A DNA stretch of 16,703 nt, taken from positions 1 through 16,703 of the forward strand of contig JASHYU010000133.1 of the NCBI GenBank assembly GCA_030042855.1, given 5' to 3'. Shown here piece after piece: positions 1 through 6,577 of the stretch (positions are counted from its first letter, which is position 1; the number at the start of each line of letters is the position of its first letter). The notes under the pieces were generated by a model. It had not been told where the DNA came from. It saw only the letters and a list, made by a program, of their open reading frames with translations, and made no database searches. This DNA is from Thermoplasmata archaeon (GTDB lineage: Archaea > Thermoplasmatota > Thermoplasmata > UBA184). Both the position numbers and the translations under genes were made by a program.

Positions 1-458
1 AGGCCCACGCGAAGCGCCTCCCGGATCCCCCGGAGCACCGCGGGGAGGCCGCCCTTGCGGATCGCGCGGAACCGGTCGGGTTCGATCGAGTCGACCGAGA
101 CGTTGACGCGCTTCAGACCGGCGTCGCGGAGCGCCTCGGCCCGCGCCTCGAGCATCGAGCCGTTCGTCGTGAGCGACACGTCCGAGATGCGCGCGACGGT
201 CCGGTCCACGATCGCCTCGAGGTCGTCGCGCACGAGGGGTTCACCGCCCGTGAACTTCACGGACCGGATCCCGTACTCGCGGGCCACGCCGACGAGGCGG
301 TCGACCTCGGCGGGGGTCATCTCCTCGCCGTGCGGAGCGCGAGGGCGAGCTACGGGTCCGAGACCCTCGTCGTGGCAGTAGACGCAACCGAAATTGCACC
401 GCTTGGTGACGCTGATCCGGATGTCCGTGACCTCGCGACCGAAGGCATCCGACAGCAT
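1..458 (-). CDS. moaA: GTP 3',8-cyclase MoaA (molybdenum cofactor biosynthesis), C-terminal part beyond window edge
   Basis: The frame encodes the first 152 residues of a radical-SAM enzyme and runs off the left edge. The SAM 4Fe-4S motif CNFGCVYC is at residues 21-28, preceded by DIRISVTKR and followed by HDEG, the arrangement typical of archaeal MoaA. KFTGGEPLVRDDL (about 67-79) is the GGEP SAM-binding motif, and a TTNG motif follows. MoaA converts GTP to 3',8-cyclo-GTP, the first step of molybdopterin synthesis in the cytosol. The ATG at 458 is chosen because an in-frame stop lies two codons upstream and a TATA-like TTTAAA (483-488) sits about 27 bases before it, suggesting a leaderless transcript. 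The gene is divergent from a molybdenum hydroxylase operon, which fits a cofactor-supply role. The C-terminal cluster cannot be checked here. Confidence 0.93.
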   Translation of the reverse strand, partial: MLSDAFGREVTDIRISVTKRCNFGCVYCHDEGLGPVARPRAPHGEEMTPAEVDRLVGVAREYGIRSVKFTGGEPLVRDDLEAIVDRTVARISDVSLTTNGSMLEARAEALRDAGLKRVNVSVDSIEPDRFRAIRKGGLPAVLRGIREALRVG

Positions 459-482
459 GCGTCACCAAGAGCCGGTGGGCCG

Positions 483-488
483 TTTAAA
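483..488 (-). promoter_or_regulatory. TATA-like box of moaA (leaderless geometry)
   Basis: TTTAAA is an AT-only island in GC-rich DNA, centred about 27 bases before the moaA ATG at 458. No good Shine-Dalgarno lies between it and the ATG, so transcription may start at or next to the start codon. No experimental start site is known. Confidence 0.5.
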
Positions 489-546
489 GGGCCCGGGCGC
501 GTCGCTCGGGCGCTCGAAGCGAGCACCGCGGCCCACTCCGTGATAC

Positions 547-610
547 GACCTCGCAAGGTCTATAGCGCCCCGGGCGCTCGGCCCTCCGGGCCTCGCGCCC
601 ACAGGTGATC
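547..610 (+). promoter_or_regulatory. cox operon promoter with flanking inverted repeats and strong ribosome binding site
   Basis: A TATA-like box (TATAGC, 561-566) predicts a transcript start near 588-590 and a leader of roughly 27 bases. An inverted repeat GACCT-CGCA-AGGTC (547-560) abuts the box upstream. A second one, AGCGCCC-C-GGGCGCT (564-578), overlaps and follows it, and a third, GGCCC-TCC-GGGCC (580-592), spans the predicted start. AGGTGATC (603-610) is complementary to the archaeal 16S rRNA 3' end and lies 5 bases before the coxM ATG, which fixes that start. The repeats could be an operator or a leader hairpin. Chance palindromes are common at this base composition, so the regulatory reading is inferred. 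Confidence 0.5.
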
Positions 611-615
611 GATCC

Positions 616-1491
616 ATGATCCCGCCGTCGTTTGAGTACTACGCGCCGCACTCGGTCGACGAAGCCGTTGCGCTGCTCCAGCGCTACGACGGGGACGCGA
701 AGGTGCTCGCCGGGGGCCACAGTCTGATCCCTCTGATGAAGCTCCGGCTCGCCGAGCCCCATGTGCTCGTCGATATCAACCGGATTCCGAGCCTCGCGTA
801 CGTCCGCGAGGACGCGAACCTGCTCCGGATCGGGGCGTTGACCCGGACGAACGACCTCCTCGAGTCCGACCTCGTCCGCCGAGGCTACCCGATCCTCAGT
901 GACGCGGCCCACCTCATCGCCGACCCGCTCGTCCGGAATCGTGGCACCGTTGGGGGGAACGTCTGCCACGCCGACCCGGGGAACGACCTGCCGGCCTGCA
1001 TGTTGGTGCTCGGCGCTGAATTCCAGGTGGTCGGTCCGAAGGGCCCGCGAACGATCCCGGCGTCCGGCTTCTTCCAGGACACGTTCGTCACCGCCGTCGC
1101 ACCCACCGAAGTGCTGACCGAGATCCGGATCCCGAAGACTCGCGCCCGGCAGGGGACCGCCTATCACAAGATCGAGAAGCGGATCGGCGACTTCGCGATG
1201 GCCGGGGCGGCCGTCAGTCTCGTACTGACCTCGGCCGGCAAGGTCGAGGCGGCGGAGATCGGCCTCACGGGCGTCGGGCCGACGGCGATCTCGGCCGACA
1301 CCGCCGCGCGCTCGCTGGTGGGCCAGCTGCCGGACGAGATGCACCTCGCCCACGCCGCGGAGCTCGCGATGGCGGCGACCTCGCCGAGCGGCGACCTGCG
1401 CGGACCGGCGGAGTACAAGCGCGCGATGGCCGGCGTCCTCACGCGCCGCGTCCTCGATCGGGCGCTCGCTCGCGCCCGCAGAGGAGGGTAG
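616..1491 (+). CDS. coxM: Aerobic CO dehydrogenase, medium (FAD-binding) subunit CoxM
   Basis: This 291-residue protein is full length for the family. The FAD-binding PCMH/VAO-type domain shows AGGHSLIPLMK (residues 32-42) and GTVGGNVCHADPGND (about 114-128), which match the AGGHSL and T(I/V)GGN.xHADP.ND signatures of CoxM that hold FAD. The C-terminal third is the CO dehydrogenase flavoprotein C-terminal domain. In the (LMS)2 complex this subunit passes electrons from the iron-sulfur subunit to FAD and on to a quinone or other acceptor. It is the first gene of the coxM-coxS-coxL transcription unit and has a strong Shine-Dalgarno at 603-610. Its stop TAG is followed at once by the coxS ATG, so the two are probably translationally coupled. 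CoxM-type flavoproteins also occur in other molybdenum hydroxylases; the CO assignment rests on coxL. Confidence 0.93.
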   Translation: MIPPSFEYYAPHSVDEAVALLQRYDGDAKVLAGGHSLIPLMKLRLAEPHVLVDINRIPSLAYVREDANLLRIGALTRTNDLLESDLVRRGYPILSDAAHLIADPLVRNRGTVGGNVCHADPGNDLPACMLVLGAEFQVVGPKGPRTIPASGFFQDTFVTAVAPTEVLTEIRIPKTRARQGTAYHKIEKRIGDFAMAGAAVSLVLTSAGKVEAAEIGLTGVGPTAISADTAARSLVGQLPDEMHLAHAAELAMAATSPSGDLRGPAEYKRAMAGVLTRRVLDRALARARRGG

Positions 1492-2043
1492 ATGGCCGCG
1501 TCCGCCCGTCCGGTCACCCCGGCCGCGTCCCTCACCTCGAGCGGCGGCGCGCTCGTCACGCTCCACGCGACCGTCAACGGTCAGCCCGTGGTGGCCGAGA
1601 TCGAACCCCGCACGCTGCTCGTCCACTTCCTGCGGGAGGTGCTCGGCCTGACGGGGACCCACATCGGCTGCGACACCACGAACTGCGGGGCCTGCACGGT
1701 CCACCTCGACGGGAAGCCGGTGAAATCCTGCACCGTCCTCGCGATCCAGGCCGACGGGGCGGAGGTGCGCACCGTCGAGGGACTCGAGGTCGGCGGCAAG
1801 CTCTCGCCCGTCCAGGAGGCGTTCATCGAGTGCCACGGGCTCCAGTGCGGGTTCTGCACGCCGGGGATGATGATGACCGCGACCGCCCTCCTCGCCCGGA
1901 ACCCGAAGCCCACGGAAGCCGAGGTGCGCGACGCGATCCGGGGCAACCTGTGCCGGTGCACCGGCTACGTCAACATCGTGAAGGCGATCCAGCTCGCAGG
2001 GGAGAAGATGCAGTCCGCGGCCCCGGCCGGGGGGAAGGCATGA
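1492..2043 (+). CDS. coxS: Aerobic CO dehydrogenase, small (2x 2Fe-2S) subunit CoxS
   Basis: This 183-residue protein has the classic two-cluster layout. An N-terminal plant-ferredoxin-like domain carries C60, C65, C68 and C80 ([15 protein letters not shown]). A C-terminal helical domain carries C119, C122, C154 and C156 (QCGFCTPGM and NLCRCTGY). These eight cysteines hold the two 2Fe-2S clusters that wire the molybdenum site to FAD. There is an Ala/Ser/Pro-rich N-terminal extension of about 20 residues compared with typical CoxS of around 160-170 residues. No better in-frame start is visible, and GGAGG at 1483-1487 sits 4 bases before the ATG. The stop overlaps the coxL start as ATGA (2040-2043), so coxS and coxL are probably coupled and made in equal amounts. 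Confidence 0.95.
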   Translation: MAASARPVTPAASLTSSGGALVTLHATVNGQPVVAEIEPRTLLVHFLREVLGLTGTHIGCDTTNCGACTVHLDGKPVKSCTVLAIQADGAEVRTVEGLEVGGKLSPVQEAFIECHGLQCGFCTPGMMMTATALLARNPKPTEAEVRDAIRGNLCRCTGYVNIVKAIQLAGEKMQSAAPAGGKA

Positions 2044-4403
2044 GCGCGACGACGCCCGCCGTCAAGGGCGGCATCGGCCAGTCGATCCCCCGGAAGGAGG
2101 ATCAGCGGTTCGTGCGCGGGAAGGGCAACTACGTCGACGACGTGAAGCTCCCCGGCATGCTCTACCTCGACATCGCCCGGAGCCCGTACGCCCACGCGAA
2201 GATCACGGCGATCCGGACCGAGCGGGCGCTCAAGGTGCCCGGCGTGCTCGCGGTCGTCACCGGGAAGGACCTCGAGGCCGCCGGCCTCGCCTGGATGCCG
2301 ACCCTGATGTCCGACAAGCAGATGGTGCTCCCGACGGACACCGTGATGTACCAGGCGCAGGAGGTCGCCGCGGTCGTCGCGGACAGCCGCTACGCCGCCG
2401 CCGACGGCGCCGCCGCGGTCGAGGTCGACTACGAGCCGCTCCCGGTCGTCGTCGATCCGTTCAAGGCGCTCGAGCCGAACGCCCCCGTGATCCGGACCGA
2501 CCGCAAGGAGCAGTCGAACCACATCTGGCACTGGGAGACCGGGGACAAGGCCGGGACCGACGCCTCGCTCGAGGCGTCGTCCGTGCGCGTCGCGCAGGAC
2601 CTCTACATCCCGCGGATCCACGTCTCCTCGATGGAGACGTGCGGGTGCGTCGCCCACATGGACTCGGTCTCGGGTCGATTCACGATGTACATGACGACCC
2701 AGGCCCCGCACGCGATCCGCACGGTCTTCGCACTGGTCACGGGTCTTCCCGAACAGAACATCCACGTGATCTCCCCCGACATCGGCGGTGGCTTCGGCGG
2801 GAAGGTCCCCGTGTACCCCGGCTACGTGCTCGCCGCCGTGGCGTCGATCAAGACCGGCCATCCGGTGAAGTGGATCGAGGACCGCTCGGAGAACCTGCAG
2901 GCCGACTCGTTCGCGCGCGACTACCACATCCACGCCGAGATCGGCGCGGACGCGGCCGGCAAGGTGACCGCGCTCCGGGTGAAGACGATCGCCGACCACG
3001 GGTACACCGATGCGGCCGCGAACCCGTCGAAGTTCCCCGCGGGGCTCTTCCACATCATCACGGGCTCCTACCCGTTCGCGAAGGCGTTCGTCGAGGTCGA
3101 CGCCGCGTACACGAACAAGCCCCCCGGAGGGATCGCGTACCGGTGCTCGTTCCGGGTGACCGAGGCGGTCTACACGATCGAGCGGATGATGGACATCCTC
3201 GCCCACCGGCTGAAGATCGACCCGGCGGAGCTCCGGCTCAAGAACTTCATCCCCCCCGAGGCGTTCCCGTACGCGTCCGCGCTCGGCTGGACGTACGACA
3301 GCGGCAACTACGCGGGCGCGCTCCGCAAGGCGATGCAGATCATCGACTACGCCGGCCTCCGCCGCGAGCAGGCCGAAAAGCGGCGCCGGGGCGAGCTGAT
3401 GGGGATCGGCATCTCGAGCTTCACCGAGATCGTCGGCGCCGGCCCGTCCGAGAAGTTCGACATCCTCGGGATCAAGATGTTCGACTCGGCCGAGGTCCGG
3501 ATCCATCCGACGGGCAAGGTGATCGCCCGGTTCGGGACGAAGTCCCAGGGCCAGGGACACGAGACGACGTACGCGCAGATCCTCGCGGAGGAGCTCGGGA
3601 TCCCCGCGGATGACATCCGCGTCGAGGAGGGCGACACCGACACCGCCCCCTACGGGCTCGGGACGTACGCGAGCCGGAGCACCCCGACCGCCGGGGCGGC
3701 CGCCTCGATGGCCGCGCGCAAGATCCGCGAGAAGGCCCGGCTTATCGCCGCGCATCTCCTCGAGGTGAGCCCGGACGACCTCGAGTGGAAGGACTACGCG
3801 TTCCGCGTGAAGGGCGTGCCGTCGAAGGCGAAGACGATGCAGGAGATCGCGTTCGCCGCCTACACGAACCACCCGAAGGGGCTCGAGGCGGGCCTCGAGG
3901 CGGTCGACTACTACGACCCCCCGAACATGACGTACCCGTTCGGGAGCTACATCTGCGTCGTCGACATCGACACGGAGACCGGCCAGGTGGCGGTCCGCCG
4001 CTTCGTCGCGGTCGACGATTGCGGGACGATCATCAACCCGATGATCGTCGACGGCCAGATCCACGGCGGCCTCACGATGGGCTTCGCCCCCGCCCTGCTC
4101 GAGGAGATCCAGTACGACGAGAACGGGAACATCCACGGCGGCTCGTTCATGGACTACCTCGTGCCGACCGCGGTCGAGACCCCGAAGTGGGAGACGGCGA
4201 AGACCGTCACGCCGAGCCCGCACCACCCGATCGGCGCGAAGGGGGTCGGGGAGTCGGCCACCGTCGGCGCCCCGCCCGCGATCGTCAACGCGGTCGTGGA
4301 CGCCCTCCAGCCGTACGGCGTCGAGCACATCGACATCCCGGTGCACCCCTGGAAGGTCTGGCAGATCCTCCACGCGGCCGACGCGAAGGCGAAGACGAAG
4401 TAG
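2040..4403 (+). CDS. coxL: Form I aerobic CO dehydrogenase, large (molybdopterin) subunit CoxL
   Basis: This 787-residue catalytic subunit oxidises CO with water to CO2, two electrons and two protons at a Mo-S-Cu centre. The active-site loop is AYRCSFR (366-372), the form I signature; Cys369 corresponds to the copper-binding cysteine of Oligotropha CoxL. Form II-type relatives have AYxGAGR there. IGGGFGGK (248-255) is a molybdopterin-contact motif, and GVGES with Glu738 gives the conserved base near molybdenum. An N-terminal a/b hammerhead domain (about 18-130) precedes the molybdopterin-binding domain. The ATG at 2040 overlaps the coxS stop as ATGA and gives the family's usual N-terminus ([22 protein letters not shown] motif, here beginning near residue 18). 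The frame is open upstream to 1830, but that part lies over coxS. No signal peptide is seen, so the enzyme is cytosolic or on the inner face of the membrane. Confidence 0.96.
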   Translation: MSATTPAVKGGIGQSIPRKEDQRFVRGKGNYVDDVKLPGMLYLDIARSPYAHAKITAIRTERALKVPGVLAVVTGKDLEAAGLAWMPTLMSDKQMVLPTDTVMYQAQEVAAVVADSRYAAADGAAAVEVDYEPLPVVVDPFKALEPNAPVIRTDRKEQSNHIWHWETGDKAGTDASLEASSVRVAQDLYIPRIHVSSMETCGCVAHMDSVSGRFTMYMTTQAPHAIRTVFALVTGLPEQNIHVISPDIGGGFGGKVPVYPGYVLAAVASIKTGHPVKWIEDRSENLQADSFARDYHIHAEIGADAAGKVTALRVKTIADHGYTDAAANPSKFPAGLFHIITGSYPFAKAFVEVDAAYTNKPPGGIAYRCSFRVTEAVYTIERMMDILAHRLKIDPAELRLKNFIPPEAFPYASALGWTYDSGNYAGALRKAMQIIDYAGLRREQAEKRRRGELMGIGISSFTEIVGAGPSEKFDILGIKMFDSAEVRIHPTGKVIARFGTKSQGQGHETTYAQILAEELGIPADDIRVEEGDTDTAPYGLGTYASRSTPTAGAAASMAARKIREKARLIAAHLLEVSPDDLEWKDYAFRVKGVPSKAKTMQEIAFAAYTNHPKGLEAGLEAVDYYDPPNMTYPFGSYICVVDIDTETGQVAVRRFVAVDDCGTIINPMIVDGQIHGGLTMGFAPALLEEIQYDENGNIHGGSFMDYLVPTAVETPKWETAKTVTPSPHHPIGAKGVGESATVGAPPAIVNAVVDALQPYGVEHIDIPVHPWKVWQILHAADAKAKTK

Positions 4404-4405
4404 TT

Positions 4406-4429
4406 CCGCCCCGCCGATCGGCGGGGCGG
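4406..4429. terminator. Palindromic hairpin between convergent coxL and htrA
   Basis: This is a perfect 24-base palindrome with its centre at 4417/4418 (GATC). It forms a stem of about 10 GC-rich pairs and begins 2 bases after the coxL stop and ends 14 bases before the protease stop. It is symmetrical, so it could end transcripts from both sides or protect their 3' ends. No U-tract follows on either side, so it is not a classic intrinsic terminator. Confidence 0.5.
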
Positions 4430-4443
4430 GCGGCCGGACGCGG

Positions 4444-5403
4444 CTAACCGGCCGCCGCAATCTCCTCGGGCGTTTCCTCGAGCGGCACGCTGACCGCGAA
4501 GGTCCGCCCGCGCCGGTCGACGCCCATCTCGACGTCCGACCCGACCGGGAACTTCGAGAGCGTCTCGATGAGCTCGCGCACCCGCCGGACCTCGAACGGA
4601 CCGACGCGGGTCAGGACGTCCCCGGCCCGAAGGCCCGCCCGGTGCGCCGGAGAACGGGCGACCACGTCGGCGACGAGCAGGCCGGACCCCGCCGGCAGCC
4701 CGTGGAGCCGGGCGAGCTCGGACCCGAGCTCGGCGACCTGGACCCCGACCCACGGCCGCACGACGCGGCCGTGCCGTCGCAGCTCGTCCGCGATCCGCTG
4801 GACCGCGTGGACCGGGATCGCGAACCCGACGCCCTGGGCGAACGGCATCATCGCGGTGTTGATGCCGATCACCGACCCCGTAAGGTCGAGGAGCGGTCCG
4901 CCGCTGTTGCCCGGGTTGATCGCGGCGTCGGTCTGGACGAGCCCCTCGAAGATGAAGTCGGAGCCGAGCAGCGGGCGACCGAGGGCGCTCACGACCCCGG
5001 TCGAGACCGTGGGCCCGCCCGGAAGGCCGAGCGCGTGGCCGACGGCGAGGACGATCTGGCCGACCTTCAGGCGGTCGGAGTCCCCGGCCCGCGCCGCCGG
5101 AACGTCGACCGCGTCGACCTTGACGAGGGCGACGTCCGTCACCGCGTCGCCGCCGACCACCTCGCCCGGGAGCTCGCGCCCGTCGGGGAGGTGGACCGTG
5201 AGCGCCGTCGCCCCGTCCACGACGTGCTGGTTCGTGAGGAGGTAGCCGGTCCGATCCCAGACGACCGCGCTCGCCTGGCCGGGCATCGCGAACGCCCCGC
5301 GGCCCCGGCGGCGGCCGACGCGCAGGCTCTCGACGCTCGCGACGCTCGGACCGATCGCCTCGACCGCGGCGACGATGCGGTCCTCGAGATCGATCCCGCT
5401 CAC
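4444..5403 (-). CDS. HtrA/DegP-like trypsin-type serine protease with one PDZ domain
   Basis: From the GTG at 5403 the protein is 319 residues. The chymotrypsin-fold domain has the S1C catalytic triad: His60 in TNQHVVDGA, Asp90 in TDVALVKVD and Ser167 in NPGNSGGPLLD. A single PDZ domain follows (about 215-310, with HRAGLRAGDVLTRVG). HtrA-type proteases degrade or hold misfolded proteins. No signal peptide or membrane helix is seen, so it is probably cytosolic, unlike bacterial periplasmic DegP. The GTG at 5403 overlaps the TGA of a 35-residue ORF upstream (GTGA) and has a G-run before it. An in-frame GTG at 5448 would add 15 residues lacking similarity and has no ribosome binding site. It is probably the last gene of a three-gene operon with the 84- and 35-residue proteins. 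Confidence 0.9.
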   Translation of the reverse strand: MSGIDLEDRIVAAVEAIGPSVASVESLRVGRRRGRGAFAMPGQASAVVWDRTGYLLTNQHVVDGATALTVHLPDGRELPGEVVGGDAVTDVALVKVDAVDVPAARAGDSDRLKVGQIVLAVGHALGLPGGPTVSTGVVSALGRPLLGSDFIFEGLVQTDAAINPGNSGGPLLDLTGSVIGINTAMMPFAQGVGFAIPVHAVQRIADELRRHGRVVRPWVGVQVAELGSELARLHGLPAGSGLLVADVVARSPAHRAGLRAGDVLTRVGPFEVRRVRELIETLSKFPVGSDVEMGVDRRGRTFAVSVPLEETPEEIAAAG

Positions 5404-5507
5404 GGGCGGTCCCCCGGGGCGGCTCGCAGCGTGCCCGAGCCGGGCCACGGCATCAGGGGCTCGGGTCCGTTGGGGGGCGGCGGCATCGGCTGGCCCGGCA
5501 CGGTCAT
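5400..5507 (-). CDS. Proline-rich small protein (35 aa), candidate microprotein in the htrA operon
   Basis: An ATG at 5507 opens a 35-codon frame rich in proline (about a third of residues), with a PMPPPPNGPEPLMPWPGSG-type core and no charged N-terminus. It begins 5 bases after the stop of the 84-residue gene and has GGAG about 9 bases before the ATG. Its TGA overlaps the GTG start of the protease (GTGA), the arrangement expected for translational coupling. I recognise no family. It may be a short ligand or regulator of the PDZ protease, or a leader ORF that only couples translation. Its small size means chance cannot be excluded. Confidence 0.4.
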   Translation of the reverse strand: MTVPGQPMPPPPNGPEPLMPWPGSGTLRAAPGDRP

Positions 5508-5512
5508 CCCGC

Positions 5513-5767
5513 TCACTCCTCGAGAAGCTTCTGGAGCTTCTCGAACAGCGCCTCGGCTTCCTTCTCCTTCTTCCGACCGCCTTCCCAGCGCGCGTTCACG
5601 ATCTCGACCAGGAGGTCGGCGACCTTGTCCATCCAGGGGCCCTCCTGGGCGTCGAAGCGCTTCTTGATCTTCTCACGCAGGAGCTCGTTGTACGCCCGGT
5701 AGGCGGACCAGACCCAGGGCCCGTACCGGAAGTGGCCTCGTCCCATCTCGGATTCGTTCTCGCTCAT
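5513..5767 (-). CDS. Hypothetical small charged, helical protein (84 aa)
   Basis: I recognise no family. The protein starts at the ATG at 5767, where GGGAGGAA lies about 4 bases upstream on the minus strand, a strong ribosome binding site. A frame open further upstream to 6262 is not believable because it overlaps the divergent gene. The N-terminal half is aromatic (HFRYGPWVWSAYRAYNELL). The C-terminal half (about 45-84) is a charged amphipathic helix or coiled coil with many Lys and Glu residues, ending in KLLEE. It is soluble, with no signal peptide or metal motif. It is the first gene of a probable operon with the proline-rich ORF and the HtrA-like protease, so it may be a partner or adaptor of the protease. 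That is context inference only. Confidence 0.72.
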   Translation of the reverse strand: MSENESEMGRGHFRYGPWVWSAYRAYNELLREKIKKRFDAQEGPWMDKVADLLVEIVNARWEGGRKKEKEAEALFEKLQKLLEE

Positions 5768-5815
5768 CGATTCCTCCCGAACTTTCGTCCTCGGCACCGG
5801 TAGCCGGGGCGGGAG

Positions 5816-5846
5816 GATATTGACCGGCTCGGCGGTCGACCGGTCA
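5816..5846 (-). promoter_or_regulatory. Promoter of the 84-aa/htrA operon with adjacent inverted repeat
   Basis: AT-rich GATATT (5816-5821) is a TATA-like box on the minus strand. It would start transcription near 5792 and leave a leader of about 25 bases containing the ribosome binding site. Just upstream of it, an inverted repeat TGACCGG-N12-CCGGTCA (5821-5827 and 5840-5846) surrounds a 10-base palindrome CGGTCGACCG (5833-5842). This is a plausible operator, perhaps for the divergent winged-helix protein. It is unproven, and GC-rich DNA yields such repeats by chance. Confidence 0.4.
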
Positions 5847-5915
5847 CAGCGGCGAGTCGGGACCGCGCTGGGGACCCCCGCCCTCCCGGGTCGATTACGG
5901 ACGCGTAACGGACCC

Positions 5916-5923
5916 GCTAAATC
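5916..5923 (+). promoter_or_regulatory. TATA-like box of the winged-helix gene
   Basis: GCTAAATC is the only AT-rich island before the gene. It is centred about 27 bases before the ATG at 5946, consistent with a leaderless archaeal transcript. No Shine-Dalgarno is present before the ATG. Confidence 0.4.
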
Positions 5924-5945
5924 CCCGCCGCCCGTTCTTCGGGTG

Positions 5946-6566
5946 ATGACCGCTGGCTCCGACGAGCCCCTCGGGTTCCAGTCCTCCCGGCTCGACGAGC
6001 GGATCCTCTCGGCGCTCCAGGGCCTACCGGGCCGGCTCGCCTTCAGCGGCCTCAAGCGCGTGCTGCGCGCGCACCCGGAGTCGCTCGCGCGGGCGCTCCG
6101 GCGCCTCGAGCGGGAAGGTCTCGTCGAGCGGGTCGACGGAGGGTATCGGGCGCTCGCGGGACCGGACCCGCGCCGGGCCCCGCTCACGCGCGACCTGAGG
6201 ACGATCGCCGCCATCGAGGTCCCGACCGGGGCCGCCGCGAACGTGCTGCTGAGCCGACTCACCGGGCGATGGTTCGGTTCGCTCCGCTGGGTCGGCGTCG
6301 TCGATCGGGACGACGAGCGGTTGCTCGCCTGGGCGCGGCGGGACGGCTCCGAGTACGTGCTCCTCGGGATCCGCCGCGGGCGACTCCACGTCTACGTGCC
6401 CGAGGTCGACGGACCCGAGGGCGCTTCGGCCGATGCGGACGACGCCGCCTACGAGCTCCTCGTCCACGCGGTCGACGCGCTCCGCCCGACCGGGCCGGTC
6501 GAGGGGACGGTCACGTTCCTCGCCCCGTACGTCTCGCGCCCGCCGGTCGGGACGCGGGACAACTGA
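5946..6566 (+). CDS. Winged-helix DNA-binding-like protein of unknown target
   Basis: This is a 206-residue soluble protein. Residues about 17-70 (DERILSALQGLPGRLAFSGLKRVL, then LARALRRLEREGLVERVDGGYRAL) have the pattern of a winged helix-turn-helix, with a recognition helix followed by a GLVERV strand and a wing. The rest (about 75-200) is an uncharacterised domain with alternating strands and an acidic segment near 155-170. The start at 5946 is preferred because the TATA-like box at 5916-5923 lies 27 bases before it. The frame is open to 5820, but the added residues look non-coding. The gene is divergent from the 84-aa/htrA operon, with an inverted repeat in the shared intergenic DNA, so it could regulate that operon. 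It converges on the XdhC fusion gene with an 11-base gap. The function is not known. Confidence 0.7.
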   Translation: MTAGSDEPLGFQSSRLDERILSALQGLPGRLAFSGLKRVLRAHPESLARALRRLEREGLVERVDGGYRALAGPDPRRAPLTRDLRTIAAIEVPTGAAANVLLSRLTGRWFGSLRWVGVVDRDDERLLAWARRDGSEYVLLGIRRGRLHVYVPEVDGPEGASADADDAAYELLVHAVDALRPTGPVEGTVTFLAPYVSRPPVGTRDN

Positions 6567-6577
6567 GCGGTACCGGC

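Noticed and set aside
1830..2039. Upstream extension of coxL giving 70 more residues
   Set aside because: It lies wholly within coxS, is Arg/Pro-rich without similarity to CoxL, and the ATGA overlap at 2040-2043 gives the family's normal N-terminus.
1965..4460. 831-codon open frame on the minus strand opposite coxL
   Set aside because: It is a shadow of high-GC codon use in coxL. Its translation is a low-complexity Arg/Asp/Val-rich string with no domain, while the plus strand encodes a complete CoxL.
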